Under the pieces are notes generated by a model. It was not told the origin of the DNA and did no database searches. It worked only from the letters and a program-made list of their open reading frames with translations. Below, piece by piece: positions 36,349 through 45,330 of a stretch of DNA of 64,000 nucleotides. How positions within the stretch are numbered: position 1 is the first letter of the stretch; the number at the start of each line of letters is the position of its first letter. The position numbers and the translations under genes were made by a program. Where the stretch lies: positions 24,182 through 88,181 of the forward strand of contig JBEVVH010000001.1 in NCBI GenBank assembly GCA_040507245.1. Reading direction: 5' to 3'. The DNA is from Thiodiazotropha sp040507245. GTDB lineage: Bacteria > Pseudomonadota > Gammaproteobacteria > Chromatiales > Chromatiaceae.

Positions 36349-36906
36349 CTAATCGAAGAGGTTTTGGACCGCGCGGGACAGTTGCTTGTAGATTTCCGGA
36401 CCGTCCATGTCCATCACCTGATCGATCACCCATCGGTTATCATGGGCCGGATTGCTCATCACCTGCTGAATTTCGTATCCCAGGTGACGAAAGAAGGGAT
36501 AGCTGGGACCGTCCTCGCCAAAATTGAACTCGGCATATTCGCCGGAGCGTCGGTTGTAGCGGTCGATGAATGCTTGGGCATGCTCGCCGCTGCCCACAAG
36601 ATCGGTGGCGTTGTCCTGGTAATGATCGGCCAGTTTCAACACCAGCGCGGTGACAATCGCAACCCGGGTTTCCGGGTCCACCATGCCATGTATCATGCGA
36701 TCGGCGATCTGCGTCTCATATATAAGGTATTCGCTGATCACCGCCAGTCGTTGTTCGTCATCGTCATAAACGAATTGTTTACCATGGAGATTGATGGCCT
36801 TGTCCAGGGCGATACGCCAGGCGATGAAGGCGATGGCTCCACCGATCTCGTCCGCAGAGCGGACCGTCTCATCGTCATGCCACTGACTTTTGATTCTGAT
36901 AGCCAA
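36349..36906 (-). CDS. Hypothetical protein of the MoxR-VWA operon
   Basis: 185 aa, family not recognised. Soluble, acidic, helix-rich with no cysteine, signal peptide or metal motif. It begins the minus-strand operon, 8 bases ahead of the MoxR gene, so it is a likely third component or client of that ATPase system. Confidence 0.78.
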   Translation of the reverse strand: MAIRIKSQWHDDETVRSADEIGGAIAFIAWRIALDKAINLHGKQFVYDDDEQRLAVISEYLIYETQIADRMIHGMVDPETRVAIVTALVLKLADHYQDNATDLVGSGEHAQAFIDRYNRRSGEYAEFNFGEDGPSYPFFRHLGYEIQQVMSNPAHDNRWVIDQVMDMDGPEIYKQLSRAVQNLFD

Positions 36907-37006
36907 GCTGAGGTACTCCTGTCACTTCCGAATACTGCATAACGGGGTAGGTTAAGACGCCCGGAGCCGTTAATAACCAAGCATTTTACTCGGATTAAGC
37001 ATTATT

Positions 37007-37558
37007 TCAACGTCCACGTCGGTCTTTGCGGGGATTGCGAAACAGAACGTATGCCGCACCGGTGCCCCCATCCCGGCGGGTTGCCGAGGTAAAGGCGAGC
37101 ACATCGTCGCGTTGCCTCAACCAGAGATTGAGCTTCTGCTTCAACACCGGTTGACGACCCTCGGATCCATATCCCTTGCCGTGGATAATGCGTACACAGC
37201 GGATACGCCGGCGCTGACACTCCTGAATGAATTGATTCAGCTCTTCCCGGGCATAGCGCACAGTCAGGCCATGCAGATCCAGTTCCGCGCCGATTTCCAG
37301 ATACCCCCTGCGCAGATCCTGTAACAGGCGCTGCTGCACCCCGGGTCGGGCAAACAACAGTTCGTCGCCGGTTTCAATTTCCTGGTCGGAATAGAGGTCC
37401 TGATCCGGGTCATCATCGTCGAGACCCAGATTCAACGGACGGGGAGGCAAACGACGACGAAAGGGCGCCGCTCGCTTGTTTTTCAACGGTTGGACATCAC
37501 CTACTTCCTCAAAGAAGGCCGCCATGTCTTCGTCGTCTTTGCTGTCCTGATGGGTCAT
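37007..37558 (-). CDS. Smr-domain protein (SmrA/B-like endonuclease)
   Basis: 183 aa. The C-terminal Smr domain has LDLHG near residue 98, HGKG and GGTGAAYVLF; the N-terminal half is charged and disordered. Smr proteins are nicking or RNA endonucleases (SmrB acts on collided ribosomes). It is divergent from surE. SmrA and SmrB cannot be separated by eye. Confidence 0.9.
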   Translation of the reverse strand: MTHQDSKDDEDMAAFFEEVGDVQPLKNKRAAPFRRRLPPRPLNLGLDDDDPDQDLYSDQEIETGDELLFARPGVQQRLLQDLRRGYLEIGAELDLHGLTVRYAREELNQFIQECQRRRIRCVRIIHGKGYGSEGRQPVLKQKLNLWLRQRDDVLAFTSATRRDGGTGAAYVLFRNPRKDRRGR

Positions 37559-37696
37559 GTTCCGGGGTTTTTTCAGGTGGTACCGGCATGTTAGGGGGAG
37601 TGCGGGCGAATCTCAATCCTGCCCGGTTCATGGATGCCGATTCAGGGCAAACAATCGGATGAGAAAGGGGCTTGATTAAAGTATATTGTGCCCGGT

Positions 37697-38440
37697 ATGA
37701 AGATTCTCCTGAGTAATGACGACGGCTATCAGGCTCCGGGCCTGCTGATGTTGGCGGACAAGTTGTCAGCGCTTGGTGATATCGTGGTGGTGGCCCCTGA
37801 TCAGGATCGCAGTGGCGCCAGCAACTCCCTGACGCTGGTGAACCCCCTGCGAGCACGGACCATGGAAAACGGCTTCATCCGGGTGGATGGAACGCCAACC
37901 GACTGTGTGCATCTGGCCATCACCGGGTTGCTTGAGGAGGAGCCGGATCTGGTCGTATCCGGTATCAATGCCGGTCCCAACATGGGGGACGACGTGCTCT
38001 ATTCCGGGACCGTTGCCGCGGCCACGGAGGGACGCTTTCTGGGGCTTCCGGCGATTGCCATTTCGATGAATTCCCATGCCCCCATGCATTTCGAGACCGG
38101 AGGGCTGGTGGCGGTCGAAATGGTCCAACGGCTGATCGAGGCGCCCCTCACAGAAGGTGTGATTCTGAATGTCAATGTGCCCGATGTGCCCCATTCGTCA
38201 TTGAAAGGTTTCATGGCCACCCGTCTTGGGCATCGTCACAAGGCGGAGCCGGTGGTCAAAAGCCGCGATCCCCGGGGAAAGATCATCTACTGGGTGGGAC
38301 CTGCCGGAGCGGAGCAGGATGCCGGTCCCGGAACAGATTTTCATGCGGTGCGTGAGGGTTATGTTTCAGTAACCCCCCTGCAGGTGGATCTGACACGTCA
38401 CAGTGCGTTGCCGGCGGTGGAGCAGTGGCTGAAGGGATGA
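37697..38440 (+). CDS. surE: 5'/3'-nucleotidase SurE
   Basis: 247 aa. The N-terminal metal site MKILLSNDDGY is diagnostic, and NSLT and SGINAGPNMGDDV motifs follow. It dephosphorylates nucleoside monophosphates. ATG 37697 is taken as start because the family begins MKIL; an in-frame GTG at 37688 is possible. First gene of the conserved surE-pcm-nlpD-rpoS block. Confidence 0.96.
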   Translation: MKILLSNDDGYQAPGLLMLADKLSALGDIVVVAPDQDRSGASNSLTLVNPLRARTMENGFIRVDGTPTDCVHLAITGLLEEEPDLVVSGINAGPNMGDDVLYSGTVAAATEGRFLGLPAIAISMNSHAPMHFETGGLVAVEMVQRLIEAPLTEGVILNVNVPDVPHSSLKGFMATRLGHRHKAEPVVKSRDPRGKIIYWVGPAGAEQDAGPGTDFHAVREGYVSVTPLQVDLTRHSALPAVEQWLKG

Positions 38441-38442
38441 GC

Positions 38443-39102
38443 ATGCGGCGTGAGCATCAGGGAATCGGCATGACCTCCCAGCGAACCCGGGAGCGTCTCG
38501 TCCAGCGCCTGCGCGACAAGGGTATCCGGAATACGGCTGTTCTGGAGGCTCTGTGCAACACCCCCCGGCATATCTTTGTCGATGAAGCGCTTGCCAGTCG
38601 GGCCTACGAAGAGACCGCGCTGCCCATCGGTCACGGCCAGACCATCTCGCAACCCTACACCGTGGCGCGTATGACCGAGGCCCTGATCGAGAACGGTGTT
38701 CCGGAAACCGTGCTCGAGATTGGTACCGGTTCAGGCTACCAGTGCGCGATTCTCGCCCAGCTGGTGCGTCGCGTGCACAGTGTCGAACGCATAGCGGCAC
38801 TCATGGAACAGGCACGCCTCAGATTTCGGGAACTTGGCTTGCGAAACATACATCTCAAGCACAGTGACGGCGGCATCGGTTTGCCTGAGTACGCCCCATA
38901 CGACGGTATTCTGGTGACCGCGGCGCCCAGCGGGTTGCCGCAAAGCCTGCTCGAGCAACTGGCGGTTGGTGGGCGACTGGTTCTGCCGCTGCAAAAAAAT
39001 CACGGACAGGTCATGATTCGCATTACCCGGACTGAAGCGGGATATCAGCAGGAACAGCTGGAATCGGCCAATTTTGTACCACTGGTGGGAGGGATGATCT
39101 GA
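38443..39102 (+). CDS. pcm: Protein-L-isoaspartate O-methyltransferase
   Basis: 219 aa. The SAM-binding motif EIGTGSGYQCA and the family start region IGMTSQRTRERL are visible. It repairs isoaspartyl damage in proteins. ATG 38443 is preceded by AAGGG with 6-base spacing; ATG 38437, overlapping the surE stop, is an alternative. Its stop overlaps the next ATG. Confidence 0.96.
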   Translation: MRREHQGIGMTSQRTRERLVQRLRDKGIRNTAVLEALCNTPRHIFVDEALASRAYEETALPIGHGQTISQPYTVARMTEALIENGVPETVLEIGTGSGYQCAILAQLVRRVHSVERIAALMEQARLRFRELGLRNIHLKHSDGGIGLPEYAPYDGILVTAAPSGLPQSLLEQLAVGGRLVLPLQKNHGQVMIRITRTEAGYQQEQLESANFVPLVGGMI

Positions 39103-39677
39103 TGGGCGTTTTTTCCGCGCTCTACGCGCGTACCATGCAATGGTCCCGTCACCCCCATGCACCCCGCTATCTGGCTGGATTGAGCTTTGCCGAGTCCTCG
39201 TTTTTCCCGATTCCGCCGGATGTGATGCTCGCGCCCATGAGCATGGCGGAGCCACATCGTGCCTGGTACTACGCAGCCTTGACCACCCTCGCTTCGGTAC
39301 TGGGTGGATTGCTGGGTTATTTTATCGGGGTTTTCGCAATGGATTTTGTAGAGCCTTGGTTGCATGACTGGGGTTATTGGGATGCCTATCAACAGGCCCA
39401 GACCTGGTTTGATCGGTGGGGTTTCTGGGCAGTGTTCCTGGCTGGTTTTTCCCCCATCCCCTACAAAATTTTCACCATCAGTGCCGGGGTGGTGTCGATG
39501 GCTCTGGTGCCCTTCCTGATTGCCTCGGCAGTTGGCAGGGGCGCGCGTTTCTTTTTGGTGGCGATGCTCATGGCCTGGGGTGGGCTGCGGATGGAACAGG
39601 TACTGCACCGCTATGTGGATCGTGTGGGCTGGATGTTGGTGGGAGCATTCGTACTCCTGTTCTTCTATCTCAAGTAG
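39102..39677 (+). CDS. YqaA-type DedA-superfamily membrane protein
   Basis: 191 aa with several membrane segments and the SNARE-associated/DedA pattern (FAESSFFPIPPDVML near residue 30, GFSPIPYKIFTISAG near 125). Inner-membrane protein probably connected with lipid handling. Start overlaps the pcm stop (TGATG). It sits between pcm and nlpD, a placement seen in several gammaproteobacteria. Confidence 0.9.
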   Translation: MGVFSALYARTMQWSRHPHAPRYLAGLSFAESSFFPIPPDVMLAPMSMAEPHRAWYYAALTTLASVLGGLLGYFIGVFAMDFVEPWLHDWGYWDAYQQAQTWFDRWGFWAVFLAGFSPIPYKIFTISAGVVSMALVPFLIASAVGRGARFFLVAMLMAWGGLRMEQVLHRYVDRVGWMLVGAFVLLFFYLK

Positions 39678-39873
39678 GTAGTGAGACCGCAGAGAAGTTG
39701 ACAGGGGTTTCCGGCAAGATAAGATCGGAAAGGTTGGCTAAAATCGCCGGACCCCAAAATGTCATTGGAAACCTGCACGGCAGGCGAGGCGGCGAGCGGA
39801 CACCGGCGAATGTTCGCGGAGTCAGCTTTTCTCAGAGGGCCATAAATTCAGGGAAGCGTTCGAGAGGTATCAG

Positions 39874-40803
39874 GTGTTTGGTAACTACGGCAGTACAACC
39901 AAGATGCGCTCTCCGGTATGGCTGACCGGACTGGTGTGTTGCGCGCTGCTGTTACTCGAGGCCTGCGCGTCCAAGGGCAGTGCTCCGGTCTACACCCGAG
40001 AGTCGGGGGTTGCTCAAAAACCGGTCTCAAGCCAACCCAGCCTTACCAAGCAGGCTCGTAAGCCCAATCGCTTCAGAACTTCCCGCACCTACTATCTGGT
40101 ACAACCCGGAGATACGCTATACTCCATCGCCTGGCGCCACTACCTGGAGCACCGACAACTGACGGCCTGGAACGGAATCAAGGGGCCGGACTACGCCATC
40201 TACCCGGGTCAGCGCCTGCGGCTCAAGCCGCATGAGCGGCGCAACAACCCTAAGGCTCCCGGGCCCTCAAAAACCATTCAAAAAAGACCCCCGGTATCGA
40301 CTGCAGAGCAATCTGCGTCTGTCAAAAGGCCCACCCATCAATCGGTCCCAAAACCACAGCCAGCCCAGAAATCCGCTCAGCCGACTGCGCCTAAGCCGAC
40401 GCCGGTCACAGCGCAGAAAAAGAACGTCAAGTTAACCTGGTCCTGGCCGACCAAAGGGAAAGTCGTCCGAACATTTTCTCCTCAGGACCATAATCGTAAA
40501 GGCGTCTGGATCAGCGGTCGTGAGGGACAGTCGGTCAGAGCAGCGGAGGCCGGCAGGGTGGTGTATGCGGGTGATGGGTTGGTGGGATACGGTAATCTGG
40601 TTATCATCAAGCATGACCGGGATTACCTGAGTGCCTATGGATACAATCGAAAACTCCTGGTAAAAGAGGGTGATAAATTGGCCAAGGGTGATATCGTGGC
40701 ATACATGGGTTCGCCCAACAGCGATGCCCAACCGGTTTTGCACTTTGAAATCAGGAAAAAGGGCAAGCCCATCAATCCACTGCCTCTACTGCCTCGACGA
40801 TAG
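39874..40803 (+). CDS. nlpD: NlpD-like lipoprotein (LysM and M23 domains)
   Basis: 309 aa from GTG 39874 (GAGAGG upstream); ATG 39904 is an alternative start. A lipobox-like LLLLEAC gives an N-terminal Cys lipoprotein. LysM domain (YLVQPGDTLYSIAWRH) around residues 72-115, a Pro/Lys/Gln-rich linker, then an M23 domain (residues ~190-305). The zinc ligands of active LytM enzymes are incomplete (HDRDYLSAYGYN, LHFEIR), as in NlpD, which activates amidase AmiC rather than cutting itself. Located before rpoS as in E. coli. Confidence 0.94.
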   Translation: MFGNYGSTTKMRSPVWLTGLVCCALLLLEACASKGSAPVYTRESGVAQKPVSSQPSLTKQARKPNRFRTSRTYYLVQPGDTLYSIAWRHYLEHRQLTAWNGIKGPDYAIYPGQRLRLKPHERRNNPKAPGPSKTIQKRPPVSTAEQSASVKRPTHQSVPKPQPAQKSAQPTAPKPTPVTAQKKNVKLTWSWPTKGKVVRTFSPQDHNRKGVWISGREGQSVRAAEAGRVVYAGDGLVGYGNLVIIKHDRDYLSAYGYNRKLLVKEGDKLAKGDIVAYMGSPNSDAQPVLHFEIRKKGKPINPLPLLPRR

Positions 40804-40845
40804 CAGTGGTCAAAACATAATAAGTATCAAAGTGATGAGAGCGAG

Positions 40846-41862
40846 ATGGAGATGAGAATGATTGATACTTCAGTCGAGTCGGATGCTTCAGATGACGACA
40901 CCGCCATGGAGGACCTTGAGGACAGTGAAATCATCATGTTCGATGAGCAGGAAGAAGACAATGATGCCACCTATGAAAAGAACGAAATCAACGAACCCCT
41001 GAAGAACAGGACTCTTGAGGCCGGCGATGCCCAGATGGATGCCACCCGGCTTTATCTGAATGAAATCGGCATCTCGAAGCTGTTGACCGCTAAGGAAGAG
41101 GTCTACTATGCGCGGCTCGCCCAGAAGGGAGAGAAGGCCGCTCGGCAACGCATGATCGAGAGCAATCTGCGGCTGGTGGTGAAGATTGCCCGACGCTATA
41201 TGAACCGTGGCCTGGCATTGCTCGATCTCATCGAAGAAGGCAATCTTGGTTTGATCCGGGCAGTGGAAAAGTTTGATCCGGAACGGGGTTTTCGCTTCTC
41301 CACCTACGCTACATGGTGGATACGTCAGACCATCGAGCGGGCGATCATGAACCAGACCCGCACCATTCGCTTGCCGATACACGTGGTCAAAGAGATCAAT
41401 GTCTACTTGAGAGCGGCACGGAAACTGGCCCAGTCCCTCGATCATGAGCCCAGTTCCGAGGAGATTGCCGAACTCTTGGATCGTCCCATCGATGAGGTCA
41501 AACGCATGCTCGGTTTGAATGAGCGGGTGACTTCCGTGGACACGCCATTCGGCAAAGATGCGGACAAACCGCTCCTCGACACGATAGCGGATGAGAAAAA
41601 TCTCGATCCCACCGTGGATATCCAGAATGACGGGTTGAATGCGAACCTCGACCGCTGGCTGAGCAAACTCAACGACAAACAAAGGGAAGTTGTGGAGCGG
41701 CGATTCGGTCTGCATGGCTATGAAAATTCGACCTTGGAGCAGGTTGCCAATGAACTGGGTGTGACTCGTGAACGGGTACGCCAGATACAGATGGATGCGT
41801 TGAGAAGATTGAGGGATATCCTGGAAAGAGACGGTTTTTCGGTGGAATCCATCTTCAAGTAA
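40846..41862 (+). CDS. rpoS: RNA polymerase sigma factor RpoS
   Basis: 338 aa sigma-70 family. All regions are visible: 1.2 (DATRLYLNEIG), 2 (NLRLVVKIARRYMNRGL ... STYATWWIRQTIERA), 3 and 4 (TLEQVANELGVTRERVRQI). Length, acidic N-terminus and position after nlpD fit RpoS and not RpoD. General stress and stationary-phase sigma factor. An FNR-type gene follows after 9 bases. Confidence 0.97.
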   Translation: MEMRMIDTSVESDASDDDTAMEDLEDSEIIMFDEQEEDNDATYEKNEINEPLKNRTLEAGDAQMDATRLYLNEIGISKLLTAKEEVYYARLAQKGEKAARQRMIESNLRLVVKIARRYMNRGLALLDLIEEGNLGLIRAVEKFDPERGFRFSTYATWWIRQTIERAIMNQTRTIRLPIHVVKEINVYLRAARKLAQSLDHEPSSEEIAELLDRPIDEVKRMLGLNERVTSVDTPFGKDADKPLLDTIADEKNLDPTVDIQNDGLNANLDRWLSKLNDKQREVVERRFGLHGYENSTLEQVANELGVTRERVRQIQMDALRRLRDILERDGFSVESIFK

Positions 41863-41871
41863 CGGATTGCG

Positions 41872-42615
41872 ATGTCCCGAACATGCTGCCTGCCCAGTGC
41901 TGAACAGCGAACACCACCTCAAGAAGTGGCCTGCAATGATTGTGGCCTGGATCCCATTTGCCAGGTACTCGACTATGCGGAATCCGGGAGCGGTATTCCG
42001 GATGGAATCCTGATCAGACGCATGCCAATCCCCCGGGGTGAGATGCTGCTGGCTTACAATCAGCCATTTCGTGCGATTTATGCGGTCAAATCCGGATCAT
42101 TCAAAGCAATGACCTGGGATCTCTCAAGCTCAGAACGGGTGGTGGGGTTTTTTCTCCCGGGTGATTTGATCGGGACCGAAGGATTGGCTGTCGAATGTTA
42201 TTCCTACACCGTGCGCGCCCTGGAGGCGAGCAGCGTATGCCGTCTGGAGATCGATGCCCTGCCGCAAGCCGGTCGATCCCGTGAGGCGATACAGGACGCC
42301 TTGATTGCAATGCTTGGTCAGGAGATCGCCATGAATCGAATGGTGACGACCTCCCTGATTCAGCAGAATGCCGAGCAGCGTCTGGCGGCCTTCATACTCT
42401 CATTGGCAAGACGTTCCGGGATCCGTGGCCTGGACAGGCAAGAACTCGGGTTGAGCATGTCCCGCAGTGATATCGCCAGTTATCTTGGGTTGGCCCGGGA
42501 AACCGTCAGCCGGATTCTGACCCGATTTCACAATTCCAAGTTGATCGAATTGCGAAAACATGTCCTCAGGGTACTCGATCGTGGTGCCCTCGAACGCCTC
42601 TCAGCGTCTAGCTAA
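41872..42615 (+). CDS. FNR/ANR-type oxygen-sensing transcription regulator
   Basis: 247 aa CRP/FNR family. The N-terminal cysteines Cys21, Cys24 and Cys30 (CNDCGLDPIC; CX2CX5C) plus Cys109 (VECYSY) match the four [4Fe-4S] ligands of E. coli FNR. The recognition helix ETVSRILTRF carries the E-xx-SR residues that read TTGAT half sites. The cbb3 operon with two matching boxes lies directly downstream, so it most likely controls that operon under low oxygen. Confidence 0.94.
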   Translation: MSRTCCLPSAEQRTPPQEVACNDCGLDPICQVLDYAESGSGIPDGILIRRMPIPRGEMLLAYNQPFRAIYAVKSGSFKAMTWDLSSSERVVGFFLPGDLIGTEGLAVECYSYTVRALEASSVCRLEIDALPQAGRSREAIQDALIAMLGQEIAMNRMVTTSLIQQNAEQRLAAFILSLARRSGIRGLDRQELGLSMSRSDIASYLGLARETVSRILTRFHNSKLIELRKHVLRVLDRGALERLSASS

Positions 42616-42720
42616 TGAGATTTGTTCTCAATCAATGTTTGATCTGTTTGTGATCACATGGCGGCGATTGTCCAATGTGCGATTCGACGCAGTTTGATTT
42701 TTTGTTTTTTTTAGCTTTTT

Positions 42721-42734
42721 TTGATCTGTGTCAA
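42721..42734 (+). promoter_or_regulatory. FNR/ANR box upstream of ccoN
   Basis: TTGATCTGTGTCAA matches the FNR consensus TTGAT-N4-ATCAA with one mismatch. It lies in the ~340-base regulatory gap (42616-42957) between the FNR-type gene and ccoN; the rest of that gap is A+T-rich and has no gene. Confidence 0.75.
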
Positions 42735-42838
42735 TTAGTGATAAATCTCCATTAAATGTTTGTTTTGAAAGCATGTTAAAGCTCCAGCAAGCAGCCTTTA
42801 TTCGGGCATTATCATATTGACATCTGCTCCAATTAAGA

Positions 42839-42852
42839 GTGATATATGTCAC
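42839..42852 (+). promoter_or_regulatory. Second FNR/CRP-type box upstream of ccoN
   Basis: GTGATATATGTCAC is a near-palindrome with the TGA-N6-TCA core of the FNR/CRP family. It is ~105 bases before ccoN, so a promoter activated from about -41 would start near 42887. No clear -10 can be chosen by eye. The outer bases (G/C rather than T/A) are less FNR-like, so another CRP-family regulator is possible. Confidence 0.6.
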
Positions 42853-42957
42853 GCCACGATTGTGGCATTTAACACAGTTGCAGTAGTAGGGTCTTTCCCT
42901 GCAATTTCGCTCTTTGTAGTTTTTTCATTCATTACTTGTTTTAATTGAGGGGGGTAC

Positions 42958-44391
42958 ATGGACACCGCAGCCGAGCAAAAGTACAACTTCGACGTTGTGC
43001 GATGGTTTACCGTCATGGCCGTGGTCTACTTAGTTGTAGGCGCATTCGTTGGTGTTTATATAGCATCAGAACTTGCCTGGCCGTTTCTGAATTTCGATAT
43101 TCCTTACATCACGTTTGGGCGTCTTCGTCCTCTTCACACCAATGCGGTGATCTTCGCCTTTGGTGGGTGTGCGTTGATGGCAACATCGTACTACAGCGTT
43201 CAGCGTACTTGCGGCGTCAGGATCTGGAGCGACAAACTGGCATGGTTTGTTTTCTGGGGCTGGAACCTGATCATCGTATCCGCTGTGATTACCCTCCCGC
43301 TGGGTATCAACCAGTCCAAGGAATACGCTGAGCTGGAATGGCCGATCGATCTCGCAATCGCGGTAGTCTGGCTGTCCTATACCTTCAACTTCGTCATGAC
43401 CCTGGCGATTCGCAAGTCGTCTCACATCTATGTCTCCAACTGGTTCTTCCTCGGCATGATGGTCATGATCACCTACCTGCACGTGGTCAACAGTCTGGCT
43501 GTGCCGGTGGATATGTTCAAATCCTACTCCCTGTTCTCCGGCGTTCAGGACGCGATGGTGCAGTGGTGGTGGGGTCACAATGCGGTAGGTTTCTACCTGA
43601 CTGCCGGCTTCCTGGGCATCATGTACTACTTCGTGCCGAAACAGGCAGGCCGTCCGGTCTACTCCTATCGTCTGTCGGTCATCCACTTCTGGGCTCTGAT
43701 GTTCGGTTATGTGTGGCTGGGTGCGCATCACCTTCAGTACACCGCTCTGCCTGACTGGACCGGTTCTCTGGGCGCTGCTGTCTCCCTGGCCATGATCATC
43801 CCTTCCTGGGGTGGCGCGGTGAACGGTATGATGACCCTGTCCGGTGCCTGGGACAAACTACGTACCGACTACATCCTGCGTTTCATGATCATGTCCCTGG
43901 CCTTCTACGCCATGTCCACCTTCGAAGGTCCGGTCATGTCTCTGAAGACCGTTAACGCCCTCTCTCACTACACCGACTGGACCGTTGGTCACGTACATTC
44001 CGGTGCTCTGGGCTGGGTTGCCATGGTTGCAATTGGCGCCATCTACCACCTGATGATGCGTACCTTCCACACCGAGATGTGGTCCATGAAGCTGATCAAT
44101 GCTCACTTCTGGACGGCTACCATCGGCGCGGTTGTCTACGTCGTTGCTATGTGGGTGTCCGGTATCATGCAGGGCCTGATGTGGCGCGCCTATGACGAGT
44201 ACGGCACTCTGGCCTACACTTTTGCGGAATCTGTTGAAGCCATGCATCCCTACTACGCAATGCGGGCGATCGGTGGAATGATCTTCCTGCTCGGCGCTGT
44301 GCTGATGCTGATCAACGTTCTGATGACTGTTGCGAAAGCATCCAGTGAAGGCAGCCTGCAGCAGGCTCGCACCGCTGCGGCAACGGCTTAA
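42958..44391 (+). CDS. ccoN: cbb3-type cytochrome c oxidase subunit I
   Basis: 477 aa integral membrane catalytic subunit holding haem b and the b3-CuB site of the high-affinity oxidase. About 12 membrane segments; conserved histidines in FGRLRPLHTNAVIFAFGG and WWWGHNAVGFYL are haem/CuB ligands of the family. GAGGGGGG precedes the ATG. Codon use is strongly biased, as for a highly expressed gene. Confidence 0.97.
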   Translation: MDTAAEQKYNFDVVRWFTVMAVVYLVVGAFVGVYIASELAWPFLNFDIPYITFGRLRPLHTNAVIFAFGGCALMATSYYSVQRTCGVRIWSDKLAWFVFWGWNLIIVSAVITLPLGINQSKEYAELEWPIDLAIAVVWLSYTFNFVMTLAIRKSSHIYVSNWFFLGMMVMITYLHVVNSLAVPVDMFKSYSLFSGVQDAMVQWWWGHNAVGFYLTAGFLGIMYYFVPKQAGRPVYSYRLSVIHFWALMFGYVWLGAHHLQYTALPDWTGSLGAAVSLAMIIPSWGGAVNGMMTLSGAWDKLRTDYILRFMIMSLAFYAMSTFEGPVMSLKTVNALSHYTDWTVGHVHSGALGWVAMVAIGAIYHLMMRTFHTEMWSMKLINAHFWTATIGAVVYVVAMWVSGIMQGLMWRAYDEYGTLAYTFAESVEAMHPYYAMRAIGGMIFLLGAVLMLINVLMTVAKASSEGSLQQARTAAATA

Positions 44392-44412
44392 TTTTTAGGG
44401 GGTTTCGCAACA

Positions 44413-45126
44413 ATGGCGAATGATAATCAATCTGTTGGCTTCCAGGAGAAGATGGAGAAAAACATCTGGCTGCTCCTGGTGATTCTGGCATTGGCCCTTT
44501 CTGTGGGTGGTCTTGTCGAAATTGTTCCGCTGTTCTTCATGAAGGACACCATGGAGCATAACAATGCGCCAGAACTCATCTGGCAACGCCAGGCTGGTCA
44601 GACTCTGCATGACCACAAGGCGGGTGATGGCGTGCGTCCTTACACCGCTCTGGAGCTGGCCGGTCGGGATATCTATCAGCGTGAGGGGTGCTATCTGTGC
44701 CACTCCCAGATGGTTCGTCCTTTCCGTGACGAGAAAGAGCGTTATGGTCACTATTCCCTCGCATCTGAGTCGATGTATGACCATCCTTTCCAGTGGGGTT
44801 CGAAACGTACCGGTCCTGACTTCGCACGTCTTGGCGGTAAATACTCGGACGATTGGCATCGGAAACACCTGCGCGCGCCGCGCTCCGTGGTTCCCGAGTC
44901 CGTCATGCCCAACTATCCTTGGCTGAAAGACACTATGGTCGAGGGCAAGGACATGGCACAACGCTTCCACGTGATGCGTCTGATGGGTGTGCCTTACACC
45001 GATGAAGACATTGTTGCAGCGAACGATGAGCTGAAGGGGAAGACCGAAGAAGACGCGATGGTTGCCTATCTGCAGGTCCTGGGAACGATGGCGACTCTGG
45101 ACGAAAACAAGGTCTATCGTCAGTAA
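44413..45126 (+). CDS. ccoO: cbb3-type cytochrome c oxidase subunit II (monoheme)
   Basis: 237 aa. N-terminal membrane anchor (residues ~18-40) and one haem c motif CYLCHSQ near residue 96, followed by MVRPFRDEKERYGHYS typical of CcoO. It hands electrons from CcoP to CcoN. The stop is directly followed by the ATG of ccoQ. Confidence 0.97.
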   Translation: MANDNQSVGFQEKMEKNIWLLLVILALALSVGGLVEIVPLFFMKDTMEHNNAPELIWQRQAGQTLHDHKAGDGVRPYTALELAGRDIYQREGCYLCHSQMVRPFRDEKERYGHYSLASESMYDHPFQWGSKRTGPDFARLGGKYSDDWHRKHLRAPRSVVPESVMPNYPWLKDTMVEGKDMAQRFHVMRLMGVPYTDEDIVAANDELKGKTEEDAMVAYLQVLGTMATLDENKVYRQ

Positions 45127-45330
45127 ATGAAAGAGTATTTTCATACAGACTGGGAGGCGATGACCACCAACGACTGGATCGGTTTGATCATGACGGTGGT
45201 CACGTTCTTCCTAATGATTGGCGTGTACTTCTACGCCCTGCGTCCTAAAAATCGGGACAAACTGGAAAAAAACCGGTTTATCCCGATGGACGATGATGCA
45301 AATGATAGCGGAGACAAAAATGGCGGATAA
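45127..45330 (+). CDS. ccoQ: cbb3-type oxidase small subunit CcoQ
   Basis: 67 aa with one membrane segment (TTNDWIGLIMTVVTFFLMIG) and a YALRPKNRDKLEKNRF pattern typical of CcoQ/FixQ, which stabilises the complex. Starts right after the ccoO stop; overlaps ccoP by 11 bases. Confidence 0.93.
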   Translation: MKEYFHTDWEAMTTNDWIGLIMTVVTFFLMIGVYFYALRPKNRDKLEKNRFIPMDDDANDSGDKNGG

